The notes under the pieces are model-generated. The model worked only from the letters and a program-made list of their open reading frames with translations. It was not told where the DNA came from and did not search any database. From positions 1-64,000 of the forward strand of contig CALFXL010000002.1 of NCBI GenBank assembly GCA_937958045.1: a DNA stretch of 64,000 nucleotides, written 5' to 3'. Numbering within the stretch: the first letter of the stretch is position 1; each line of letters opens with the position of its first letter. This DNA comes from an uncultured Opitutaceae bacterium (GTDB taxonomy: Bacteria; Verrucomicrobiota; Verrucomicrobiia; Opitutales; Opitutaceae). Position numbers and translations under genes: made by a program. Positions 28,201 through 37,101 of this stretch are shown in pieces.

Positions 28201-31200
28201 TATTCGGTGGGCTGGTGGCAGCTTAATAACGCCACGACCGGTCCCGATCTGCATCTCTGGGATAATAACATGGTCGATAAGGACGGCGTGCCGCTGACCT
28301 TCGGCGATAGTGATCGCCCCGCCTTCACGATAATGCCCACGGATGCGGACACGCAGGCCAATTATCGTAATCCCACGTGGGTGCTTAATACCACGCGAGA
28401 TGGTTCCCCCACGGCGGGTACTTGGACCCCATCGCTCGCCCCCGTTATCCTGACTCAGCCGGCATCTGCCGCGCTCAACACGGGGGATGCGCTCTCACTG
28501 AGTGTTTCTGTCGCGGCAATACCCGCTGCGACCTATCAGTGGAAAAAAGATGGTGCGGATATTGCCGGAGCCACCTCTGCGACTTATTCCGTCGCGAGTG
28601 TTTCTGCCGGCGACACGGGTAGCTATACTGTTGTTGTTACCAATAGTGCCGGCTCTACAGTCAGCTCAGCCGCGCTTGTAACTGTCGGCTCGGCGATCAT
28701 CGCGCCGTCGATCAGCGCACATCCCGCGGATGTTTCGATCAACTCGGGACAATCGGCTACGTTCACGGTTGTCGCGACGGGTACTGCTCCGCTTTCTTAT
28801 CAATGGAAGAAAGATGGCGTCGACATCACCGGCGCCAACGACGCGACCTATACCATCGCCAGTGCCTCGGTCGGCGATAACGGCAGCTACACGGTGGTTG
28901 TTTCCAACAGCGCCGGCTCCGTTACCAGCTCGGCTGCGACTCTGACCGTTGCCGCTCCGCCGCCGGACAGCGGTCCGGTCACGTTGCTCGACGACTCCTT
29001 CGCCGATGGCAGCGCGCTCAACCAAGACCTGGCCAATGGCTCCGTACAGATCTTCAAGGCACGCAGTGGAACGTCGCGTGTAGACGCGGTCGGCTCCGTG
29101 AAGTTCACTCCTAGTTCAGGGGATGCAGATGCTCATTGGTTCCATTTTGCGGCTGCTGATAGTCCTGTTTCGCTGAAAGTAGGTGAAAGCTTGAGCGTTA
29201 GTATGACCTTCAAGCTCGATACGCCCAAGAGTGGCGGTGTTCGCTTCGGGTTGTTTAACTCAGAAGGGACTCAACTCCTCACTGACAAAACATCCGGGCA
29301 CAATGACGCGGTGCTACAAGGGGACCGTGGCTATGTAGGCGAATTTGTTATCGATGCCAACGCGTCTGCCGGTCCGTTCAATCGTCTTGGCCGCCGCGAC
29401 ACGCTGACCACAACAAATCTTTTCAGCGCGGCTGCGGATTTCCCGAATTTGCCGGGCGCGGTCGCTGGTTCCACATCGCGTCTGGGTTTTGTCAGCGACA
29501 CAGAGTATACCATTACGATGACGGTTCGTCGCGAAAGCGAAACGTCGAATGCTATCAGTGTTGCACTTACCGGTGGCGCATTCCCGGAAAACTACACCTA
29601 TTCCGCGATAGATGCTGGTGAGCCAGGAAAGACGACTTTCGCCTTCGATTGGTTCGCCTTCCGCTACGGCGGCAGCGGCCTCGCCAACGCCGTCACCTTC
29701 ACTAATATCAAGGTTGTCCACACCAAGGTTGCCCCGTCCGTGCCGGCGCCGGTCATCACTGCGCAACCGACCTTCAGCGGTGGTGGCAACACGTTGACGA
29801 CGCTGACGGGAAGTCCGGTGACCTTGTCCGTCACCGCGACCGGCGACTCGCTTTCGTATCAGTGGAAGAAAGATGGCACGGACATCTCCGGTGCTACCTC
29901 GGCGACCTACACGATCAGCAGCGCACTCGTTTCGCACAGCGGCAGCTATACGGTTCTCGTTTCCAATCCGGGCGGCGAAGTCCTCTCGGAGGCCGCGGTG
30001 CTCACGGTGAATGAACCGTTGATCGCGCCGATCATCACCACGCATCCGGGCGACGTCACGATTCCGCTCGGCGAAAGCGCTACGCTCACCGTGGTCGCTT
30101 CGGGAACAACGCCGTTCACGTATCAATGGAAGAAAGACGGCGTGGACATCGCGGACGCCACGAGCGCTAACTATACGATCAGCAACGCCACCGCCGAGGC
30201 GGGCGGCAGCTACACGGTGGTTGTCACCAATGCCGCCGGTTCGGTGATGTCCAATCCCGCGGTCGTCACGGTGAACACCACGGTGATCCCGACGGCGATC
30301 GTCACGCAGCCGGTAAGCCAGTCGGTGGTTGAAGGACAACCCGTCACCTTCGCCGTCGCCGCGCAAGGCACGCTGCTCACTTATCAATGGCGAAAGGGTG
30401 ATGCCGACATCGTCGGCGCCAACGCCGCTGCGCTCGTCATCGAGGGCGCGCAATTGTCCGACGCGGGCGATTACTCGGTGGTTGTTTCCGGCATGGATGG
30501 CACCGTCACCAGCACGGTGGCCACGTTGACCGTCACGCCGCGCACGGTGAAAACGGTCTTCTCCGACAACTTCTCCGCCGGCTCCACGGTCAACTCGACG
30601 ACGCCTGCGTCGCCCACGGAGAGCTCGGCCGCGTATCAAATTCTCTCCGATAAAAACTACAGTCCGGTTCCGAGCATTTCCGCGTCCGGTCTCAAGATGG
30701 GCATGTCGTCCACCAGCTCGGGCAACATGGAAGCGCAGGCGATCTTCAGCACCGCGCCCATCATTCTGTCGGGTATCGGCGACTATATCGAGATCGCCGC
30801 GACCGTCACGAACATCACGGGCCTGTTCTCGACCACGCCGCCTTCCGGCAACCCGACCGCAAACAACCAGAACACGCTCTATCTCGGTCTCTACGATTCC
30901 GATCAGGTCGGCCCCGTGCCAGGCGGTCTCACCACGCTTGCGAGCGGTGCGACCCACGGTGTCGGTTATGTGAAAGAGTGGGTTGGTTACGTCTCCAGCT
31001 TCGTCAACCACGGCATGAGCGGTGTGACGAACAACCACCAGATCCGCACTCGCCCCGTGCAGAACGCGGCGCTCAATAACTACAATCAATCGCTCGCCAG
31101 TGCGGCTTATCGCAATCCAGGCGGTACAGTGGTTGGCTCGACTCCGTCGGATCTCGAAGCGCCGGCTGCAACTGGCGGACAATATACTTCCGTCCTCCGT

Positions 31201-33282
31201 ATCACACGCAGCGGTTCTTCGGAATATACCATCGAGTCTCGTCTCTATGATGGCGCGGGTACCAGCGGCTCTTTGCTCGGAAGCGTCGACGCCGTCACCA
31301 CCTCTTCCACGTTCCTCACGGACGATTCCGACAATCTCGGCTTCGATGGATTCGCCGTCGGCGCGCGTGTGACCAACAACCCCGGCCAGATGGAGATCAA
31401 TGCGGTCACGGTCACCACCAATGCCTCGCTCGTGCCCGTGCCGAAAATCACCACGCAGCCGCAGAGCTTGACGGTCGGTGTCGGTTCTTCCGCGACGTTC
31501 ACCGTCGCCGCCGAAGGCACCGGCCTCGCGTATCAATGGTACAAGGACGATGTCGCGATCGAAGGCGCCACGGGTCCATCGTATACCATCGCGAGCGCGC
31601 AGGCTTCGCACCAAGGTATCTACAAGGTTGTCGTCGCGAATGATCTCGGTGGACGCAGCACAAGCGCTCGCGCCGAACTCATCGTCGATATCGCCGCAGG
31701 TGCTCCGCCGCCCGATGGTTTTGCCCGTGCCGTCACCGGCGGTGGCAATCGTGTCGCGGTCGTCGTGAGCAACGCGGCCGATTTCAAGACGCATGCCGAA
31801 TCGGCCGATCCCGCCGTGATCACGGTCACCGGCACGCTCGACCTCGCCGCGGTCGGTGGCGCGATTCAGGTGAAGTCGAACAAAACGATCCAAGGCTTCG
31901 ATCAAAACGCGACCATTCGCGGTAAACTCGATCTCGGATCCGGTGGCGTGAACAACGTGCTCATCCGCGGTCTCACCATCACCAATCCAGGCACGACGAT
32001 CGTGGAGGGCCAGTACACCGATGGAGGCCCAGGCATCTCGCTGCGCGGCGCGACCAATGTGTTTATCACGCATTGCACCGTGTACGATTGCGCCGGCGCC
32101 CTGATCGATATCGGCCAAGGCTCCGACAACATCACGGTTTCGTGGTGCGAGTTCTACTACACGAGCGCGTCGTTGTTGAACCGGCACGTCATGCTCGCGG
32201 GCCTCGATGGCGCGGAAACCAAACCGCTGCACATCACGCTCCATCACAACCTCTGGCACGACAATGCGGATCAGCGCATGCCGTCGGGAAGTTTTGGATA
32301 CGTTCATCTCTACAACAACTACTGGAACACGCCGGGCAACACCTCCGCCTCCAACGCGCGTGACCAGGCGCAGTTCTTCTCCGAACACAATGTGTACCAT
32401 CAGGTGCAGAGTCCGTTGTATAAGCAGAACATCGACACCGCGCTCCCCGGCGGTCTCATCCGCGCGCTCGGCAATGTATATACAGAGACCACGGGCGAAG
32501 CCGCGGATGCTGGTTCCGACACGGTCTTCACGCCTGACTACTCGTACCAAATGCTCGCCGCGGCCGACGTGCCGACGATCGTCCTCGCCGGAGCTGGCAA
32601 CACCGCGGGCGCCGCGTCCGAGTCGCTCGCCGCTGGCTCGGCCACATTGAGCGGTCCGGCGGGTGTGGTACCGGTCAATACGAGCTTCACGCTCACCGCG
32701 ACTGTCAGCGGCTTCACGCCGGTCTCACATCAATGGCGCCGCAATAACTTCGACATCGCCGGTGCGACCTCGCCGACCTTCACGGTCGCGTCGATGAAGT
32801 CCACCGATGAGGGCATTTATGTTCTCACGATGAAGAACGCCGCCGGCGATACGTTGGTGAGTAACGGTCACACCATCGTCTACAGCTCCGCCTTGGTGCC
32901 GACGATCACGTCGCAACCGGTCAATGTTACTGTGACCGCTGGTGAAGCCGCGAGCTTCTCGGTCTCCGCCACCGGCGATGCCCCGCTTACTTATCAATGG
33001 CAGAAGAACCTCGGCGGTAACTTCACCAACATCACCGGCGCCAACTCCACGTCGTTGGGTTTCCTCAACGCGCAATCGGTTCATGCCGGCCAATACCGCG
33101 TCGTCATCACGAACGACGTCGGCACCGCCATCAGCAACACGGTCACGCTCACCGTCAACCCCGCGCCGGCTGATGCTGACAGCAGCGGCTCCGATTCTGG
33201 CGGTGGAGGCGGCGGCTCGCCGTCCCTGTGGTTCCTCGGCGCGCTCGCCTTGCTCGCCGCTCTGCGCCGTCGCCGCGACTAA
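25300..33282 (+). CDS. giant secreted pectinase: pectin methylesterase and PL1 pectate lyase joined by Ig-like domains
   Basis: 2,660 residues from ATG 25300 with signal peptide FACAWAMLLAPTSVLAQ. Approximate layout: unique N-domain 38-285; three Ig-like domains 290-557; SbsA-type Ig domain 566-706; CE8 pectin methylesterase 714-1035 (VAADGSGDFNTVQGALDF, FSYQDTLQVDGQFY, GDVDFLWGSGPSFFYNC); Ig-like 1047-1220; beta-sandwich 1227-1480; Ig-like 1480-1747; second beta-sandwich 1750-2043; Ig-like 2047-2130; PL1 pectate lyase 2137-2433 with HHNLWHDNADQRMP, keeping the catalytic Arg; two Ig-like domains 2447-2620; tail GGGGGGSPSLWFLGALALL plus RRRR. The PME would create the unesterified galacturonan the lyase cuts. 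The PME here keeps QDT and DFLWG. It sits 22 bases upstream of a TonB receptor, probably in one transcript. Confidence 0.94.
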   Translation: MTSLRPLVSGRVRYLRSVAALFACAWAMLLAPTSVLAQLEWTAYTTAGARVGEAGQAATFDPATGTYTLTIPASTQYTFIARNIVPIPLTPPASGVSLQTIKFTMTASGGFTSGTANGGRNFYMGLFDTNGTEPGATGNFTDDKGVWTNARPNTTASSFSSEGFASNGTTTPVGLLNYVGTGTQLGSSRGPAAGAVGTLTDGMETNVTFRVRINAAGEIGLGSGTAVDVAGAVYQDVSTGGTLLNRTFASNNSSGSLTGAQTFNLFAVALNNSTGDPVTLVLSNFEGLIAPPYIVSQPPASLTATQGGSVTITATAGGEPSSYQWEKSTDSGATYTPIDAATNPSAATASLTLTDVQNDAAGLYRLVVTNAAGSSTSEASTLTVSAGAVAPTVLSDPQDVTVLVGQTASFSVSANGTAPLTYQWKKNGADISGATSNQLTISSAQLADAGSYTVVISNSAGSITSAAATLTVNEAPAITTQPAGATLAIGGSHTLTVVATGAPAPTYQWKKNGVDIPSATGASYTISSATGTDAGVYTVVVTNVAGSVTSATAPVVVGSSTMAATTFTPTSAASGLNVDTRLTITFNEAVSPGFAGRIRIHDASNEAVVDTIDLVSANARRDTLRASNAISTLNLPVEVKTIGGLATINYYPITVSGATATIYPRDGVLTYGKSYYVTIEPGAFVNAAGESFAGIEDKTTWAFSTRATAPELDNYIVVAADGSGDFNTVQGALDFVPAANTVPRTIYIRNGTYFEQIVFQQKNNLTLVGESAEGVVIDYPTNNNFNNASGTYRRGTLLAQTVSGLRLLNLTVRNSTPQGGTQAEAVIIKGSATTGQNLASKLRLFSYQDTLQVDGQFYMTDSYIEGDVDFLWGSGPSFFYNCEFKALRRTSNVPIFAQIRNGAGNHGYVFHNCRFTAEAGVTGAFFHRIDPGSGQFPYSEMVILDSTVGSAENNNFLNTTIGGSASNYSVGWWQLNNATTGPDLHLWDNNMVDKDGVPLTFGDSDRPAFTIMPTDADTQANYRNPTWVLNTTRDGSPTAGTWTPSLAPVILTQPASAALNTGDALSLSVSVAAIPAATYQWKKDGADIAGATSATYSVASVSAGDTGSYTVVVTNSAGSTVSSAALVTVGSAIIAPSISAHPADVSINSGQSATFTVVATGTAPLSYQWKKDGVDITGANDATYTIASASVGDNGSYTVVVSNSAGSVTSSAATLTVAAPPPDSGPVTLLDDSFADGSALNQDLANGSVQIFKARSGTSRVDAVGSVKFTPSSGDADAHWFHFAAADSPVSLKVGESLSVSMTFKLDTPKSGGVRFGLFNSEGTQLLTDKTSGHNDAVLQGDRGYVGEFVIDANASAGPFNRLGRRDTLTTTNLFSAAADFPNLPGAVAGSTSRLGFVSDTEYTITMTVRRESETSNAISVALTGGAFPENYTYSAIDAGEPGKTTFAFDWFAFRYGGSGLANAVTFTNIKVVHTKVAPSVPAPVITAQPTFSGGGNTLTTLTGSPVTLSVTATGDSLSYQWKKDGTDISGATSATYTISSALVSHSGSYTVLVSNPGGEVLSEAAVLTVNEPLIAPIITTHPGDVTIPLGESATLTVVASGTTPFTYQWKKDGVDIADATSANYTISNATAEAGGSYTVVVTNAAGSVMSNPAVVTVNTTVIPTAIVTQPVSQSVVEGQPVTFAVAAQGTLLTYQWRKGDADIVGANAAALVIEGAQLSDAGDYSVVVSGMDGTVTSTVATLTVTPRTVKTVFSDNFSAGSTVNSTTPASPTESSAAYQILSDKNYSPVPSISASGLKMGMSSTSSGNMEAQAIFSTAPIILSGIGDYIEIAATVTNITGLFSTTPPSGNPTANNQNTLYLGLYDSDQVGPVPGGLTTLASGATHGVGYVKEWVGYVSSFVNHGMSGVTNNHQIRTRPVQNAALNNYNQSLASAAYRNPGGTVVGSTPSDLEAPAATGGQYTSVLRITRSGSSEYTIESRLYDGAGTSGSLLGSVDAVTTSSTFLTDDSDNLGFDGFAVGARVTNNPGQMEINAVTVTTNASLVPVPKITTQPQSLTVGVGSSATFTVAAEGTGLAYQWYKDDVAIEGATGPSYTIASAQASHQGIYKVVVANDLGGRSTSARAELIVDIAAGAPPPDGFARAVTGGGNRVAVVVSNAADFKTHAESADPAVITVTGTLDLAAVGGAIQVKSNKTIQGFDQNATIRGKLDLGSGGVNNVLIRGLTITNPGTTIVEGQYTDGGPGISLRGATNVFITHCTVYDCAGALIDIGQGSDNITVSWCEFYYTSASLLNRHVMLAGLDGAETKPLHITLHHNLWHDNADQRMPSGSFGYVHLYNNYWNTPGNTSASNARDQAQFFSEHNVYHQVQSPLYKQNIDTALPGGLIRALGNVYTETTGEAADAGSDTVFTPDYSYQMLAAADVPTIVLAGAGNTAGAASESLAAGSATLSGPAGVVPVNTSFTLTATVSGFTPVSHQWRRNNFDIAGATSPTFTVASMKSTDEGIYVLTMKNAAGDTLVSNGHTIVYSSALVPTITSQPVNVTVTAGEAASFSVSATGDAPLTYQWQKNLGGNFTNITGANSTSLGFLNAQSVHAGQYRVVITNDVGTAISNTVTLTVNPAPADADSSGSDSGGGGGGSPSLWFLGALALLAALRRRRD

Positions 33283-33304
33283 CCTCAACCCTCTCCGAGC
33301 TTAA

Positions 33305-36300
33305 ATGAAAACGTTTCTTCCAGCCCGCCTGCTCCTACCCGCCGCCGTGGCGCTCGCCCCGCTTCCTGTCGTCGCGCAAACTGATGCACCGTCCGCCACG
33401 GCTCCCGCCGAGCAGGGTGTGTTGAGTGGCCGGGTGTACAACACCGCCACCGGTTCCTACCTGCGCGACGCGCGGGTGAGCGATGCGGAAACCAATCTGT
33501 CCGCGGTCACCGAAGCGGATGGTAGTTTTCAACTGTCGTTGCCCGCTGGTCAGCGCCGCGTGCGCATCAGTTACTTCGGTCTCGAAGATAGCGAGATCAC
33601 CGTCGACATCGCCGCGGGGGAGCGCGTCACCCGCGAGATCGGTCTCGCCGATTCCGACTACGGCGATGTCATTGCGCTCGAAGCGTTTGTGGTGGCCGGC
33701 GAAAAAGAAGGCCGCGCCGCCGCGCTCTCGCGTCAGAAAGAAGCCGAAAACATGGTCACGCTCATCTCGTCCGATGAGTTTGCCAACGTGGCCGGCGGAA
33801 GTATCGGCGACTTTCTCCGCAACGTCCCCGGCTTCAGCATCGAATATTCCGGCGACGATCCGCGTTCGATCAGCGTGCGCGGTCAGGACCCGAATATGAA
33901 CACCGTCACGGTGAACGGCATGCGCTCGGCCAACGCCGCCAGCGGTAATGCCAATCGCCAGTTCGAGCTCGATCAAATCTCGCTGCAGGACGTCGAGTCG
34001 GTGGAAATCTTCAAAGCTCCGCCTGCATCAATGGATGCCGACTCCGGCGGCGGCACCGTCAACATGGTCAGTAAGAGCGCCTTCACCATCAAAGGCCGCC
34101 GCATCACTTACTCGATCTTGGGCAATGGCAAGAGCACCGCGTTTACGCTCAATAAAAAGCGCATGCCCGACGATCAGGGCATCCTTAAAATTCGTCCCGG
34201 CGCGACGATCTCCTACATCGAGTCGTTCTTTAATAATCGTCTCGGGGTCGCGATCACCGGCAACTTCAACGAATTCTACACCGACGGCGTTTCCATCACC
34301 AAAAACTACGGCCTTACGTCCACGCGTAGTGGTTTTGAGGATACAGACGTGAACTCGCCGCGCGGCATTTATCCCCGCACCTTTAGCTACGGGCTGTCAC
34401 CGAACATCACCAACCGTCAGGCGCTTTCGGTGAACCTCGATTTCAAGCTGAGCGAGAACACCACGATCTGGACGCGCAATCAGATCAATACGAGTCTCAT
34501 CTACGGAGGTGCGCGCAGTCTTGAACTTGGCGTAATCGCTCCGAATGCGACCGACGTCGACGGCGCTAACTCCATCGCCACCGACTGGACCGCTGAACGC
34601 TGGACCGCCATCGGCGCCGACCCTGGCGCTGAACAGACGAGCGGCAACTATGCCCGCCTCAACGGCGAATATCTCTACAAGACCGGCACCGGCACGACCT
34701 TCTCGATCGGTGCAGATCACAAGTTTGGCGATTGGAAAATCAATTACGCAGCTTCCACCTCGCTCTCGACCAATCACTACGACAATCAAGGCGATATGCC
34801 CGTCCCGCAGGTCGAGCTCTACCTCCGCGGCATCGGCTACACCGTCGATGCGTCGCAGTCGGGTAATTATCCGTACTTTGTCCAAAACTCCGGCCCGAGC
34901 GTGTATGATATTACCAACTACACGAGCAACGCCGGCACTTCCGCCACCACGCGCGTGAGCGGCGCTCGCGTTCGCTATAAACTCGATGATGCTGGCAACA
35001 CGATCCTGCTCAATCGCGACACCTCGATCTATCCGACTCAAGGTCCCTCCGGCACGCTGGTGTACGATTTCCCGCTGACCTTCGATGGCAACGGTGTCGG
35101 TTCCATCACCAAGTCCGCCGGCTCCTTCAGCAACACCGGTAATCGTGCGGTGCTCACGTATCCCGATGTGTATACGTCGAACATGGATGCCAGCCCCTTC
35201 CGCCTCCGCAATGGTCGCCGCTCCAACGCCAAGGAAGTTTTCACCACCGCGAAGCTCGATGTGCGCCGCACCTTCCGCACCTCAATTCCATTCTATCTAC
35301 AGGCGGGTGCCCAATTCCGTCAGCAAAACCGCGACATGGATAAATGGGGGCAGACGCGCTGGTATTATACGGGCGATGCTGCTGACCAGGCGGCATTTGC
35401 GGCCGCCGCTGCAGCCGCAGCGGCAAACGATCCCACCGCCGCCGCCCAACGCACGGCTGCCGACGCTGCGTATCGCGCCAAGCTCGCCGGTCATCTCGGT
35501 ACCCTTGCGAATGATCGCTTGCCGCAGCCGTCCGGCTATCAAGTTCCGTATTATAATCTCGATGCGGTAAACGCCTTCTTCAAAGCGAACCCCCAACTCT
35601 TCACGGAAGATCTCGCATGGCGCATCGAAACCGAGCTCGCGGGCTTTAAGTCCATCGAAGAAAAAGTCTCCGCGGGTTATACTATGGGGCACTTCCGTTT
35701 CGGTCGTTTGAATGTACTCGCGGGTGTTCGCTACGAACTCACCGAAAGCAAGGGCACCGGGCCGGTCGTCGACAACGAAGCGGCTCGCGACGCTGCGCTG
35801 AATCAGCTCCTCGCCCACGTGCAGAGCCGCGGTTACGCGACCATCAACGACGCGTATCACGCCTCCATCGGACCGATGGCTGATTATCACACGGCGACGA
35901 TGCTCTCGGACTTCCGTGCCGATGCCGTCGAACTTGCGCGCATCCGTTACGCGCGTCGTCAAACGGTGCGTCAGGACTACGACGACTACTTCCCCAATCT
36001 GCAGCTCAAGTACACGGTCACGCCCGACGTGGTTGTGCGTGGCTCGTACAACCGCACGATTGGCCGTCAGAACTTCGAGAATATCATTCCCGGTTACACG
36101 GTCACGCCTCCTGGCAACGATGACACTGCGCTCATCGTCACGGCCAACAATCCGCAGTTGAAACCGGTCTACTTCGATAACTTCGAGCTCAGCATTGAAA
36201 AGTATCTCCGTCCCAGCGGCCTTCTCTCGATCAACGGCTACTACAAAGACGTCAAAAACTACGTGTTCCAAACCGACGAAACGATTCTGCCCGGTGTCGA

Positions 36301-36850
36301 TTACGGGTATGATCTCAGTGGATACGTAGGCGAAACGCTTCGCCACTTGGTTAATGCCGGTGCCGGTAAAATCTGGGGTATCGAAGCTTCCTACTCGCAA
36401 CAACTCGGCTCGATCTCGCAAAAGCTGCGTCCGTTCAGCGTCTTTGCTAACTATACGTACCAAAAGGGCGAAGCCACCGCGTCCTACGACGGATCGGCGA
36501 CCTCCGAAAGTCTCCCGATTCTCCGTTTCGTGCCCGAGATGTTTAATGCGGGTGTCACGTATCGCAATGGGCCGTACAATATGAGCGTGAAGTATAATTG
36601 GAAAGACGCGTATGCGTCGGGCGTCACGCTCGACAGTGCGAATGGTCAGGCGATGCTCACGTACTTCGACAAGCGTGGTACGGTCGACCTCTCAGCGGCG
36701 TACACCTTCTACAAACGCCATTCGGTCTTCTTGGAGGTAAAGAATCTTACCAACGAGCCGGTGCGCCAATATATCGTGAACGAAAATTGGATGCGCACGT
36801 ACAATCTCTATGGCGCGACCATCTACCTCGGTTTCAAAGGCAGCTTTTAA
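33305..36850 (+). CDS. TonB-dependent outer membrane receptor with N-terminal regulatory-like domain
   Basis: 1,181 residues from ATG 33305. Signal peptide LLLPAAVALAPLPVVAQ is followed by a carboxypeptidase-regulatory-like beta-sandwich (about 38-118; GVLSGRVYNTATGSYLRDAR), a TonB-box-like VIALEAFVVAG, the plug (SIGDFLRNVPGFSIEY, SVRGQDPNMNTVTVNGMR, VESVEIFKAPPASMDADSGG) and a barrel ending in GATIYLGFKGSF. An unusual alanine-rich insert (about 690-730) includes nine consecutive alanines. The TonB type with this N-terminal domain resembles oligosaccharide importers. It begins 22 bases after the giant pectinase stop, so it probably imports that enzyme's products. Confidence 0.95.
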   Translation: MKTFLPARLLLPAAVALAPLPVVAQTDAPSATAPAEQGVLSGRVYNTATGSYLRDARVSDAETNLSAVTEADGSFQLSLPAGQRRVRISYFGLEDSEITVDIAAGERVTREIGLADSDYGDVIALEAFVVAGEKEGRAAALSRQKEAENMVTLISSDEFANVAGGSIGDFLRNVPGFSIEYSGDDPRSISVRGQDPNMNTVTVNGMRSANAASGNANRQFELDQISLQDVESVEIFKAPPASMDADSGGGTVNMVSKSAFTIKGRRITYSILGNGKSTAFTLNKKRMPDDQGILKIRPGATISYIESFFNNRLGVAITGNFNEFYTDGVSITKNYGLTSTRSGFEDTDVNSPRGIYPRTFSYGLSPNITNRQALSVNLDFKLSENTTIWTRNQINTSLIYGGARSLELGVIAPNATDVDGANSIATDWTAERWTAIGADPGAEQTSGNYARLNGEYLYKTGTGTTFSIGADHKFGDWKINYAASTSLSTNHYDNQGDMPVPQVELYLRGIGYTVDASQSGNYPYFVQNSGPSVYDITNYTSNAGTSATTRVSGARVRYKLDDAGNTILLNRDTSIYPTQGPSGTLVYDFPLTFDGNGVGSITKSAGSFSNTGNRAVLTYPDVYTSNMDASPFRLRNGRRSNAKEVFTTAKLDVRRTFRTSIPFYLQAGAQFRQQNRDMDKWGQTRWYYTGDAADQAAFAAAAAAAAANDPTAAAQRTAADAAYRAKLAGHLGTLANDRLPQPSGYQVPYYNLDAVNAFFKANPQLFTEDLAWRIETELAGFKSIEEKVSAGYTMGHFRFGRLNVLAGVRYELTESKGTGPVVDNEAARDAALNQLLAHVQSRGYATINDAYHASIGPMADYHTATMLSDFRADAVELARIRYARRQTVRQDYDDYFPNLQLKYTVTPDVVVRGSYNRTIGRQNFENIIPGYTVTPPGNDDTALIVTANNPQLKPVYFDNFELSIEKYLRPSGLLSINGYYKDVKNYVFQTDETILPGVDYGYDLSGYVGETLRHLVNAGAGKIWGIEASYSQQLGSISQKLRPFSVFANYTYQKGEATASYDGSATSESLPILRFVPEMFNAGVTYRNGPYNMSVKYNWKDAYASGVTLDSANGQAMLTYFDKRGTVDLSAAYTFYKRHSVFLEVKNLTNEPVRQYIVNENWMRTYNLYGATIYLGFKGSF

Positions 36851-36855
36851 CTTCG

Positions 36856-36890
36856 GGTGCGCGCTGCGAACGGCGCGCACCTTTTATTTT
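36856..36890 (+). terminator. intrinsic terminator of the second TonB receptor gene
   Basis: A perfect 9-base-pair stem GGTGCGCGC/GCGCGCACC (36856-36864 with 36873-36881), an 8-base loop and TTTTATTTT directly after. It begins five bases past the receptor stop. Confidence 0.92.
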
Positions 36891-36977
36891 CCGATCAGGT
36901 TAGGGAAAAGGTCGGATATTCGGCTGGTTACCAGAATAAAGACCCGGTGCGTATGACAGCGCGCCGGGTTCTTTTTT
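36890..36977 (+). repeat. structured intergenic element, copy 2
   Basis: The second copy of the element at 24257. It has the same GGTTAGGGAAAAGG box (36898-36911) and GGCTGGTTACC box (36922-36932). TCCGA (36890-36894) pairs with TCGGA (36912-36916), where copy 1 has a G-T wobble in place of the last A-T pair. The second stem (36942-36951 with 36960-36969) has an A-T closing pair where copy 1 has G-C, and a T-G where copy 1 has C-G. A TGACA loop is kept. A T-run follows at 36969-36977, making the hairpin terminator-like on the plus strand. It begins right after the receptor terminator, in the gap before a convergent gene. Confidence 0.68.
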
Positions 36978-37101
36978 CCCAGTGATTGGGCCGTGCGGGA
37001 TGGTGCTCCGCGTTGTCTATCTTCCAAATCTGCACCGGGAGCGCCGGCGGTTCGCCGGGAGTTGCGGAAAAGAGCCGGGGTGCCCCCGGCGCGCGATAGC
37101 A

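Noticed and set aside
29314..32550. A 1,078-codon open frame on the minus strand inside the giant pectinase gene
   Set aside because: It is fully antisense to the Ig-like/PL1 coding sequence and its translation is Arg/Val/Gly/Asp-rich without domains; long antisense frames are normal in GC-rich genes.
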